NCBI GenBank assembly: GCA_026686845.1
Contig: JAIVEN010000011.1
Location: 21,810,501-21,874,500 of the forward strand
DNA length: 64,000 nt
Source: Adenanthera pavonina
Taxonomy: Eukaryota; Streptophyta; Magnoliopsida; Fabales; Fabaceae
Reading direction: 5' to 3'
Shown here: positions 21,909 to 31,206 of the stretch, one piece after another
Layout of the letters: each line of letters starts with the position of its first letter
How positions within the stretch are numbered: position 1 is the stretch's first letter
The notes under the pieces: generated by a model
The model's input: only the letters and a program-made list of their open reading frames with translations
What the model was told of the DNA's origin: nothing
Databases searched by the model: none
Program-made: the position numbers and the translations under genes

Positions 21909-24198
21909 TTGGTTGAGCTGTTACTTAAGCTAAACCAGAGGGTCATGCTTTGTACAGATGTAACCCTATTCATCTCTCTCTCAAATTTGTTCATCTCCTT
22001 TCTTAATTTCTCATCAATTCCTTTGGTTAAACTTCATTCCACACCGATTACATTGCTACTCAAACCTTATAAACCCCTTTTGAGCATCTCTTATCTCCAA
22101 TTTGTCACAAAAATAGCAAGGGTTAAAAATGCCAATGTTGGCAAAGAAGAGTACAGACCCAAACAAGCAACCAAGTCTCAATATGCTTCCAAAGAAGGAG
22201 AATCCCAGAAAAGATAGGCTGAATCTAGCAAGGGAACTCAATCTAAGAAGTAAAGATCAACTCCAAAAGCAGAATCCAAAAAGCCAATCCCTGTTGCTGT
22301 CCCTTCATCCTCCGTAAAGTCAAAGGAACTGCAATTGACAACCGAACCTCTGTGCAGCACTTCTCAAATCTTGCAAGAACACATCACAAAATTTGTGGCA
22401 AAGAAGGTAGTAACCCCTCATTATACCAACTTGGAAGATTTTCTTGTTTCCAACAACTTTGATGCTAGGTTTTGGACAAGTAAATATAAAAATTTATTGG
22501 AAATAAGGAAAGGTGTGATGATGAGGTAATCAAGACATGACATGCTGCCTTAACATACAACAATAAAAAGAGGAAGTTCCAAGTGACACATAGATTTAGG
22601 ACTTTATGGCTGTATGATGAGACCATTAATGAAGTTCTAGAGATTCCTAGCTAAGAGGGATACAAACTTGACATCACTACCTCCAGATACATGGATAAAG
22701 ATGAAGAAGTAGATGAAGAAGATGAAGAGTTCCTAAATTACAAAAAAAGCATAGTCCTAAACATTCTATTAAGAAAACATGATAATAGGTCTCCTCTAAA
22801 GCTTGTGAAGCCCTCTGATTTAAGTGCCCAAGTCAGGGTCCTGTACTACATAGTGTCAAGTAGTATCTTTAACAAAGGAGGTAGCTTTAACTTGATTACA
22901 AGGGCTGAGGCTCACGTGATGACCACCTTAATAAAAGGGAAACTACTGAACTTGGGTCACATCATCTTTCAAAGAATGATCAAGGCAAGGGATCAAAGAA
23001 AAGACTCTACCTTGCCCTATGCCTTCATCATTACTAGAATGCTTCAATATGCTAAGATTTAGCAATTGGAAAAGGGAAAAGGGAAGCCCACTAAAGTATT
23101 CAAAGAAGAAGAGTTGATGAGGATGGGGATAGAAAGAAATGAAGGAAAGTGGATAAGGAAAGAGGCAGGCCAATCTGAAGATTTGTTCTATGAAGGAAGA
23201 CAGTCACAACAGCAAGAGGGTACTTCTAAAGCTTTTCCAAACATCCAGCCCACTCAGCCACCTCAACCCTCTACTCCATCCACCTGGGTCAAACCCACCA
23301 CAGTTACTGAGTTGTATGATAGCTTGTCCTCACTAATGCTAGTATTAGAAAGGAACATAATGTCAAGTTTGCTCACTTGCAAGATCAAATCACTCCCTTG
23401 GCCAAGAATCTGAAGGTGATTGCTGATGCCTATGAAGACATCAGAAATGCTATTCCTACCACATCAGTACCACCTCAACCTGGACCTTCTGAACCCATTA
23501 AGTCTATCTCTCTTGAACCTCCAACCCCTTTTGAATTACAATCCCATGAGCTTGCTGCTACAGATACTGCTACTCAGGCTGCTAGCACTGCTGCTACTCC
23601 ACATGCCTCAAGCAATGAAACAAGCCTTGGTCCATCTCTGGACTATGCTATGGATGAAAAGGCCACTTAAGAAAAAGGCTCTCATGAGCCTATAATGGAA
23701 GACAATGCTCAAGAATCAGTTCTATCATCTCAAGAGCCTGAGCAAATGGAGAAACTAGTTGCAACTATTACATCTGCACCAATAATCCAAGTTTCCCTAA
23801 ATGAGGAGAGAGGCATCGTGCCTTATATGGATATTGCTGCCATTGCATTTGATACAATAGTAAAAGCTTAGAAGAAAAGTCTTGATGAAATGTTTCCTCC
23901 ACCTACTCCTCAACCTCTTTTCCTTACATATGGTTTATCAGTGGAGCAAAGAGCCAGACTAGCAAAACTTCAAAGGGAAGTTCAAGAAATAGTCTCAAAT
24001 GCTGAAGAGGATCTTCATAAGATACCTCCATCAGTGTCATTCATTCCTGCCCCTCTTCAAGCTCTTCCTATGTCACAGGTTCCTCCTCCTTTTATGCATG
24101 CTTTAGCCCCTAATGATGCTAGAAAGGGGGAGAAGAAAGGCGAGCAAACTGGGAAGTTTGAATCTGGGCAATCAGGCAAAACTTATGGCAAGAGGTAA
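21909..24198 (+). pseudogene. Extra ORF between pol and 3' LTR of S2, Transposase_32-like
   Basis: Consecutive pieces run 21909-22217, 22300-22530, 22691-23062, 23066-23413, 23377-23670 and 23890-24198. The first contains RVKNANVGKEEYRPKQ, matching S1 'RMKNANVGVEQGRPKR'. The central part has HYTNLEDFLVSNNFDARFW, then VRVLYYIVSSSIFNKGG and SFNLITRAEAHVMTTL, resembling the Transposase_32 (putative plant transposon protein) region. The C-terminal third is Pro/Ser/Thr-rich with a Gln/Glu helix near 23950. Position in the element equals the Sirevirus envelope-like ORF. Homology is by eye only; function unknown. Confidence 0.72.
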
Positions 24199-24510
24199 AG
24201 CCTAAGAAGAAGTGACAAGTTAGAGATCCTTAGGGCTTAGATCTTACAACTATGTGATTCTGCGTCTTGTAATGCTGTGCACTTGCTTTGTGTTTTGACT
24301 TGTAATTCTGAGTACTTGAATGGTGCTTTGATTAACTCTCTGTATTAAATATTTGAATCAATGCAATGTGTTTTTTATAATTCTCTCTTATATTCTCAGC
24401 TCTAAAACATGTGCTATATTTATCTTTGAACTTTAATGCATATGTTGAGGGGGAGCTCTTAGAAGCAAACCCAAGTACTAATTCAGTTTACAAGTTGTTT
24501 TGTCATCATC
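24199..24510 (+). other. S2 3' untranslated region
   Basis: The stretch is T-rich and non-coding between the extra ORF and the polypurine tract. I see a 'gagggggagctcttagaag' purine block at about 24447, which could be a secondary polypurine tract; Sireviruses are known to carry several such copies. Nothing else stands out. Confidence 0.5.
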
Positions 24511-24524
24511 AAAAAGGGGGAAAA
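24511..24524 (+). other. S2 polypurine tract
   Basis: AAAAAGGGGGAAAA lies immediately upstream of the LTR start TGTTCAATC at 24525. Confidence 0.88.
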
Positions 24525-24834
24525 TGTTCAATCAAGTGCTTTGATGATTACAAACAACTAGAGCTTGAAGGAGAATATCAAAGGAGTGTAAGAGCATAGA
24601 AGTGAAGAAATCCAATGAAATATGTGTGAAGATTTAGCTGTTACAATTTCTCACATTGTACACGGGAAAAAGGCTTTGATTTTTACTTATTTATATTCCC
24701 ACAGTATTTAAACAAGTGTTTTGTGCAACTAATAGATGAACTATACTATTAATTCTTACATGTTTTGTGCAAAAATTGAACTTTACTTGCTGAAATTTGA
24801 AGTTCTAGAGTTATCATCTCTAACAGATAAATTT
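24525..24834 (+). repeat. S2 3' LTR (first ~310 bp only)
   Basis: It starts TGTTCAATCAAGTGC and parallels the S2 5' LTR, including a long shared stretch around 24680-24720. It stops at 24834, where the Cassandra-like sequence TGTAATGTCC begins. The rest of the LTR does not reappear to the right of the TRIM. Confidence 0.85.
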
Positions 24835-25402
24835 TGTAATGTCCGGCCGATTCTTTGGGATTGATGACTATCCCCACAAACTAACATAAGGCTTTTTGAT
24901 GTGCTTTGTCCTCACTCACACAACTCCTTCCCAGGAGGTCACCTATCCCAGAATTGCTCCAAGTCAAGCATACTTAACTGAGGAGTTCTTAAGGGATAAG
25001 CTACCAAAAAGATAAGTACACCATGTTGGTATAGGTAGTACCTATCAATTCCTTTAAACTATCCTTGATTGTTTAGTTCCATACCTATACAGTCTCTAGA
25101 TCCCTCTCATTCTGGTATGCATTCGATTTATTCATATGTCCCTCCAGCTTAGAAGCCTACCAGGAGCCGCTCCTTATCCGTGCCTCATCATTTTTATCTC
25201 ACACCCCCTTTCTTGTATCGGCGATCACTCCCCGCCCTCATCAGCGCCCGGATATCACATCCATCCTATAATTGCTCCAAATCAAGCATGCTTAACTGAG
25301 GAGTTCTTAAGGGATAGGCTACCGAAAAGGTAGGTGTACCTTGTTGGTATAGGTAGTACCTATCAATTCCTTTAAGCTACCAATAACCGTATAGGTATGG
25401 AA
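24835..25402 (+). mobile_element. Cassandra-like TRIM with 5S-rRNA-like segments
   Basis: It begins TGTAATGTCCGGCC, like Cassandra LTRs, and continues with 'ttgatgtgctttgtcctcac', typical of these elements. An LTR of about 250 bp (24835 to about 25085) is followed by 'tctggtatgcattcg' near 25108, a weak primer-binding-site-like sequence. A partial second LTR copy (about 25246-25388) repeats 'aattgctccaa', 'cttaactgaggagttctta' and 'ggtagtacctatcaattcc'. The second LTR lacks its 5' part. Cassandra is a small non-coding LTR retrotransposon whose LTR carries a 5S-derived sequence. I see no flanking duplication. Confidence 0.8.
24915..25006 (-). repeat. 5S-rRNA-derived segment in the first Cassandra-like LTR
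   Basis: Blocks such as TTCCCAGGAGGTCACC and CTTAACTGAGGAGTTCTTA match the reverse complement of plant 5S rRNA in order, while the intervening bases differ. It is a retrotransposon-borne 5S relative, not a functional 5S gene. The related segment at 25250-25330 is the second, more decayed copy. In Cassandra this region carries a Pol III promoter; I cannot judge activity here. Confidence 0.75.
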
Positions 25403-25977
25403 TGTAACACCTTACTTTGCAACCATTAAAGATGCATGATTTCATGATTAAGGTTCAAAATAAAGTGATTTGAAAGCAAATGAGCTCTTAATTTCGCATA
25501 GACTAAGCTAAGGTTATAAAATTTTGCTGAACTTTGAAAAATTCATAACTAATTCTACAAAAATCATATTGAGGTGATTCCAAGTTCCATGAAAAACTTA
25601 TAATGTCTGTTTTAAATTAAAAATATTGATTTACACTTTTAATGCTACAGTAAAATTTGAATTTTATAGACTCTATCCTGTTAATAATGAAACATAAACA
25701 AAGAATAGGAAAAATCTCAACACCAAAGTATAGGGACATAATATTTCATTATCAAAACATTGTAATTTACATTATATAATGTAATATATCATCTAATCCT
25801 ATTCAATACAAAATGTAATATGATTTTAAAATGACTTGGACAACATTTCCTTATCAGTTTGTCATGCCATTTCCTTGGGCAGAACTGGGGCCTAAAAATG
25901 TTAGATATTGGCGTGAGATTCGGATAGAATCTCAATAATTTGATAATTCATTTTCCCACACTTAATTTTAGCATAAC

Positions 25978-25982
25978 AGTAC
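25978..25982. repeat. Target-site duplication AGTAC (left)
   Basis: AGTAC here is repeated exactly at 27668-27672 on the other side of the solo LTR. Five bases is the usual size for LTR retrotransposons. Confidence 0.85.
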
Positions 25983-27667
25983 TATTAGATAAGCTGGCTT
26001 CCCAAGAGGGGGGTGAATTGGGAATATTAAAAAATTTTCTGCAAAACGTCAAAAAAGTAAAGAAAGCCAAGTGTGATGGTAAAACAGAGTATAAATGAAT
26101 AAACAGTAAAACTAGCAGTAGGAAAGAGAAGACTCAGATATTTATCCTAGTTCGGTCTCTCAACTTGACCTACGCCTAGTCCTTTAACTTAACCTACGTT
26201 CAGTCCCCAAGTCACCACTTGAGATTTTCCACTATTCTGCAAGAATTCAGTGGGCTTCTTGCAAATGCCTCAGTACAAAGTTGATGCTCTATTTCTAGAG
26301 CTCACACTTTCACTCTTTGCACTTTCACTAGGTGATTTCCCAATCCCTTGTGATATCCCCTCACAAGAAAATCTTTCTTCCAGATGAAGATAAGATTGTT
26401 TACAATGAATAAACTCTCTTAATCAGAGTAAATATGAAAGTTGGAGTACAAATATTGAAGTATGTGAGAGTAAGAGACTTTGAGTAAATGATTTGGCAGA
26501 GCTTCAATATTTACAAAGTAATTTCGTTATCCACATCTTCAAATGAAGTTCTATTTATAGATTTCTGTCTCAACTATACGTTAGAGACAAGATCTAGCCA
26601 TTAGAGACATTACCCAATGGTTACACTGAGAAACTATCCGTTCACCAACCATGTTTAATGCTTCTGACACTCAAAGTTTGAATTTCAGTTAGTCAATAGA
26701 CGAATTTCGTAGAAACTGAAAATTACAGCCTTTAACATTGAACTCTCGAAGTTCGTCTATTATGAAGCAAAATTTGAATTTTCATCTTTAGAAAATGATT
26801 CTATGTTGGAACGTACAAATTTTCATGTTTAAAGTCATTCTGTTAAGTGTGAACAGTAATTTCAATTTGCTATAGTGCCTTCGAAATTCAAATTTTGGAA
26901 CCCCAAAATTTGTTTGTCAGTAACTGGTTCAATGAGGCATAATAGTTCATCAATTCGAAATTTGAATTTTCAAAAGGCAAAGTTCGTCTGTCAGAGAGAC
27001 CTCTTTTCAGACTTACTTTAAAGTTTGAATTTCTGAATTTTGTCATTCATATGTCAACATATCAATAAAACAGACTCACAAGCTTTATATCTGAAATTCG
27101 AATTTTCAAGTTCAAAGTTCATCTGTCAATGAGCAATTTTAAAGTTCTTTTTAAACTTGTTTTCAGATGAACTTTGACATATTCTCAGATGAATTTTTCA
27201 ATTTTCATAAGTTGCATTTTATCTGAAATTCGAATTTTCAAAAGTCAAAGTTCGTCTGTCAGAGAAAGCTCTTTTCAGACATGTATCAAAATTCAAATTT
27301 CTCAAGTCAAAATTCATCTATCAAAGAGAGCTTTGTTTAGACTTGTTCATTTTCAATACGAAATTCGAATTTTCAAAGCCAAAGTTTGAATTTTCAAAAC
27401 AGCAAATCAGTCTAAACCTTTCAAACTTTGTTTGTTGGTAGGTGTTTTTCAAATATTCCATGAATTAACATAGAATCAAGGTTTTAAAATATCTTTTCAC
27501 CAAATCAAAGTTTTTTACTCAAATTAAAACATTACTAAATATTCTACATCTATTCTTGTATTAATTTTTCTAGAATTCTTTTACTTGACCCTTTTGTGCA
27601 CCTTTGATATATTTATTCCAAGCTCTTGAAGGTTGGTTTGCAATCATCAAAATCACTTGATTCAACA
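25983..27667 (-). mobile_element. Copia solo LTR (Sirevirus-like) in the GA LTR
   Basis: On the minus strand it starts TGTTGAATCAAGTG at 27667 and ends AGCTTATCTAATA at 25983; the terminal CA has decayed to TA. Identical AGTAC copies flank it. At about 1.69 kb with no internal sequence, it is a solo LTR left by recombination between two LTRs. 'aaagttcgtctgtcagag' occurs at about 26987 and 27245 with weaker copies at about 27112 and 27308. A minus-strand TATA-like box lies near 26551. This is the longest copia LTR in the window. Confidence 0.9.
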
Positions 27668-27972
27668 AGTACTATATGATCATGCATGTTCAAACAACCT
27701 TCATGACATTCAAAGCATTATTGTGGCAAAACCTCAACTTTGATCCAATATTTCATCATGGCAAATCCCAAAAACATGTTTCTACTAGCATGATGACTAC
27801 TCTTAATAAATCAAATAGCTGAACTAAAATATAAATGGAAGAAAAGGAAAAGCATATTAGCTAGAAATATTTTTCAGAACCTCAGATCACACCTTCTTTC
27901 CTAGAGCTTCTCACTCTAACCTCTCTCTACCTTGAATGAAATTTGATGGTTGAATGGGGGAGGGAGGACCCT

Positions 27973-27981
27973 CTATTTATA
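27973..27981 (-). promoter_or_regulatory. TATA box of the GA LTR
   Basis: The minus strand reads TATAAATAG. An equivalent box is found in the related LTR at 44559-44567, so it is conserved between copies. It is followed on the minus strand by the purine-rich region leading toward 27890, a plausible start of the element's RNA. Confidence 0.65.
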
Positions 27982-29341
27982 GGTGAGTTGAAGACATAAT
28001 GGCCCTTGGATTAGATCTTGATCCAATGGCTCTTAATTTTTCCATGTTAATTTATTTAATTCATCATGTGAGGAATCAATGAGGCTGCCACCTTGCCCTA
28101 TTCTAGAAGTATTTAGTTGATATAATTGATATTTCTAACTCAAAAATATATTTTATTTGGTTCTATCATGTGTCTTCTTCAAATTATGCCATGTGTGTGT
28201 TGGAGTTCAATTTGATTTTTGCTTCTTTTTCCTCTTAATTTTCATCACTTTCATGTCTAATCAGCCAAAGGAATATTAAGGAATATGGGTTTTGGGGTCC
28301 TTCTACTGATTTCAGGTCCAATTATTCCTTATTCTAGGTTTTAGGATCTAAAATTAATTCAACAATGTAATTATATATTTTGGGACTTAGAATATTGTTT
28401 TGAAATTTCAATATATCCTGATTAGTGACTAATTTCCTCATACAGAGTTAATTAGATCATAATGTCAGTTTCTAATTTCATTTGTATATTATTATCGAAA
28501 CTAGAGTCATATCAGTTATCTATTGCTAAAAATGTTCTGGTTGTCTAAAATGAATCTAGACATGTTACTGAGTCATATTCAATCTCTGATGAATCTAGAC
28601 TTGATATTAAGCTCTATACGTTTTCTAATTCACCGATTAATCCAATTATTCATAGACTGATCCTATGGCTATTTAAACTTCGTAGAAAAATCTAGTGTTT
28701 TATTCTGAGTCATAATATATCTGGGTTTTCTAATACATACTAATTTTCTATTTTTTATAAATTTCTAAATTATAGAACTTTAGTCCCTTTTTCTGTCTAA
28801 TATATGCATTTTCTGGTTCTGCTTATTAGAGGATAATTTCTAGCAAATATTTTTCTGACTCTATTCCTGCAACTGGTACTATCAAATACTGAGCAGATAA
28901 TTTGTTTGGAGAAATGACATCTATGTCCCATTATTTTGTTTTTTAGTGCCTACTACATCAATTTTTACTTTGTCCCCATGATTTAATATTCTTTGCAATT
29001 TGGTCCCTAAGTACTACTACTACCATGTTTCCCAAGGTATAGAATTCTCAACCTATAGCTTCACAGGATTTCTGATGTCATATAGTATACATTCACAGTT
29101 GACTACTAAGTCAAATTTTATCTAGATTTATATATAACGGCATATGAAATTTTAATTGTTCGTAGTTTCTAAATAGCATATCCAACTTATTTAGTTCTTG
29201 CTAAAGGTTCCATATGGTTTCTAATGTCATATAATGCATGTTCATAGTTCAACCAAAATCCAACTAGAAACACAGATACAAAGAATGTGAAATTCAAGTT
29301 ATGTTATGAGTTCTATAGTTAATGAGAATTAGAATGTTACA

Positions 29342-29356
29342 ATTCCCCCCCCCCTA
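29342..29356 (-). other. GA polypurine tract
   Basis: On the minus strand a TTTTTAGGGGGGGGGGAAT-type run directly precedes the LTR start TGTAACA at 29341. The preceding 'gatgaaatttatttt' on the minus strand is the usual end of gypsy internal regions. Confidence 0.85.
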
Positions 29357-29379
29357 AAAATAAATTTCATCCTCAAAAT

Positions 29380-29734
29380 TTAAAACGTACCTTAGAATAA
29401 TTCAAGACGTCTTTCCCTCATACTATCTTCCATTTCCCAGGTTGCTTCTTCTGAAGAGAAACCTTTCCAGACCACCTTCACCAGAGAAATGTTCTTATTC
29501 CTCCATTGTTTGACTTGAAAGTCAATGATTCTCTCTGGTTGTACTTCATAAGAAAGATTATCTTGTAAATCAATTTGTTCATATTCTATGACATGTGATG
29601 GGTTTGGTGGGTACTTATTTAGTTGTGAGACATGGAAGACATCATAAAGTTGACTTAAATGGGGGGGTAAAGCAATTTTATAAGCAACAAGTTCAATTTT
29701 GGCTAGGATTTCAAAGGGACCAATATACTTAGGA
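29380..29734 (-). pseudogene. GA pol C-terminus: integrase tail and chromodomain
   Basis: Minus-strand translation after a frame break gives an integrase tail with ALPPHLSQLYDVFHVSQLNK, then a chromodomain-like segment with a 'RNKNISLVKVVWKGFSSEEA' stretch and TWEMEDSMRER (about 29470-29390). This arrangement is typical of Tekay/Del chromoviruses, in which the chromodomain directs integration to particular chromatin. The fragment sits just inside the polypurine tract, as expected. A stop or frameshift near 29740 separates it from the integrase core. Confidence 0.83.
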
Positions 29735-30605
29735 CTAAGCTTTTTTACTTTTAATAGATCTTCCCACTATAGTCGTGGGAGATGCTTTTAGAAAAACATG
29801 ATCTCCAACCTCAAATTCCAACAGCTTCCTTCTCTTATCAGCATAACTTTTTTTCCTACTTTGTGCTGTTAGCAATTTTCTCCTTATTATTTCTATCTGT
29901 TTGGAGGTTTGATCTACTAAATCAGGGCCTAATAATTTTCTTTCCCCAAGTTTGATCCAACACAGAGGGGATCTACATTTCCTTCCATACAATACCTCAT
30001 ATGGAGCCATTTGAATACTGGAATGGTAACTGTTATTATAGGAAAATTTTGCTAAAGGTAAGTGCGTATCCCAGTTTCCTTTCATTTCCAAAACACAAGC
30101 CCTCAACATATCCTCTAAGGTTTGAATTGTCCTTTCAGTTTATCCATCAGTTTGAGGATGGTAAGCTGTACTAAACCTTAATTTGGTATCTAAAGCCTTT
30201 TGTAAGGATGTCCAAAAGATAGATGTGAACCTTGGATCTCTATCTGATATGATGCTATTGGGTACACCATGAAGTCTAACAATTTCTTTTATATAAAGTT
30301 GTGCTAATTTGTCTAAAGTGAAAGTAGACTTCATTGCTAAAAAATGAGCTGATTTTGTCAATCTATCAACAATGACCCAAATAGCATCATAACCTAATGA
30401 AGTCCTAGGTAAACCCATTATGAAATCTATTGATATGCTATCCCATTTCCATTCTGGGATTTCTAAGGGTTGTAACAATCTTGAAGGCTTTTGGTGCTCA
30501 ATTTTCACCTATGGACATGTTAAACATTTAGCTACAAACTAAGTAATATCATTCTTCATTCCAGGCCACCAAAATATTTTCTTTAATTCATGGTACATTT
30601 TAATA
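29735..30605 (-). pseudogene. GA pol: integrase (zinc-binding end and catalytic core)
   Basis: Minus-strand segments 30508-30140 and 30109-29735 form one integrase split by a single stop (Gln codon to TAA near 30138). Catalytic motifs are visible: SIDFIMGLP (first Asp), SDRDPRF (second Asp) and QTLEDMLRA (Glu). The end of the zinc finger, KKIFWWPGMKNDIT and KCLTC, lies at 30600-30515 with a stop. The copy ends abruptly at about 30605; reverse transcriptase and gag are missing. It is nearly identical to GC at 44905-45963. Confidence 0.88.
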
Positions 30606-31192
30606 ATATCGATAAAACTACTTTTTATAGTAATTTAGCATTTTTGGACCACAGGACTATTCTATATTTTTATTTATATTTCCTTAATTATCCTGTCCCA
30701 AATGGTATTTATGTGAGGCCATATACTGTCCCAATTACCTTTTAACTATTTGTGAGGCCCACAATCTATTTTATCGGTATTAAGTTACTTTTAGATACTC
30801 GGTACTAATTATTTCTTCATCCTTAATCATTAACCCTCAGTGTCATATACTATTAGACTTCACTAGTTGAGGGCTTCGTTTTGACAGTAATTTTGCATGT
30901 TTACAAAATTGCCCCTGACCTAGGTTAAATTATAATTTCTGAAACTTTTGGGTTATTAGATGTAATTTTCCCCCAAAAACTTTTTAACTTCTCCTGTGCG
31001 TGATTCTTATTATCTTGGGACATGAATGTTATTTTTATAATTCTTTAGGGCCAAAAATATAATTTCTCATTTTTCTGTCTAACAGGGAAAAATGACATCG
31101 TTGCCCTATATCACGTAAAACTGTATTTGCCCATTTTTTCAAATTTGTTATGTATTTCTAAATATTTTAAATTTCTTAGGATATTACAATTA
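30606..31192 (-). repeat. Gypsy LTR start fragment (GB 3' LTR)
   Basis: On the minus strand it starts TGTAATATCC at 31192 after a polypurine tract and is cut at 30606 by the junction with GA pol. It carries 'gtgaggcccacaatctattt' at 30753, the inverted counterpart of a block at 43140 and 14702. No coding region. Confidence 0.65.
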
Positions 31193-31206
31193 TCTCCCTT
31201 TTAAAA
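31193..31206 (-). other. Polypurine tract of GB
   Basis: On the minus strand TTTTAAAAGGGAGATAAT lies directly before TGTAATATCC, preceded by 'caagaacgaaattta', the typical end of gypsy internal regions. Confidence 0.7.

Larger units (their letters stand above)
15207..24834 (+). mobile_element. S2: Sirevirus-like Ty1/copia retrotransposon (plus strand)
   Basis: Order on the plus strand: 5' LTR (15207-16211), primer-binding site, gag, protease, integrase, reverse transcriptase, RNase H (to 21120), motif-rich spacer, Transposase_32-like ORF (to 24198), polypurine tract (24511-24524) and a 3' LTR cut at 24834 by a Cassandra-like TRIM. The internal region of about 8.3 kb matches S1 domain for domain. 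The LTR starts differ by roughly one base in seven by eye, so the insertion is old. Many stops and a reverse transcriptase deletion make it inactive. The right flank is lost, so no duplication can be tested. Confidence 0.9.
25403..29341 (-). repeat. 3' LTR of GA (Tekay-like gypsy), interrupted by a copia solo LTR
   Basis: On the minus strand the LTR starts TGTAACATTC at 29341, right after a G-rich polypurine tract, and ends GGTGTTACA at 25403. A copia solo LTR with its duplication (25983-27672) splits it, leaving about 2.25 kb of LTR. A TATA box (minus) lies at 27973-27981. The part from 25403 to 25982 and 27673 to 28060 matches the LTR fragment at 43918-44700, which lacks the copia insertion and so shows the empty site. 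No coding region is seen. Confidence 0.82.

Noticed and set aside
24915..25006. A 5S rRNA gene
   Set aside because: Only blocks of 5S are conserved and they are embedded in a Cassandra-like LTR; the length and intervening sequence do not fit a functional gene.
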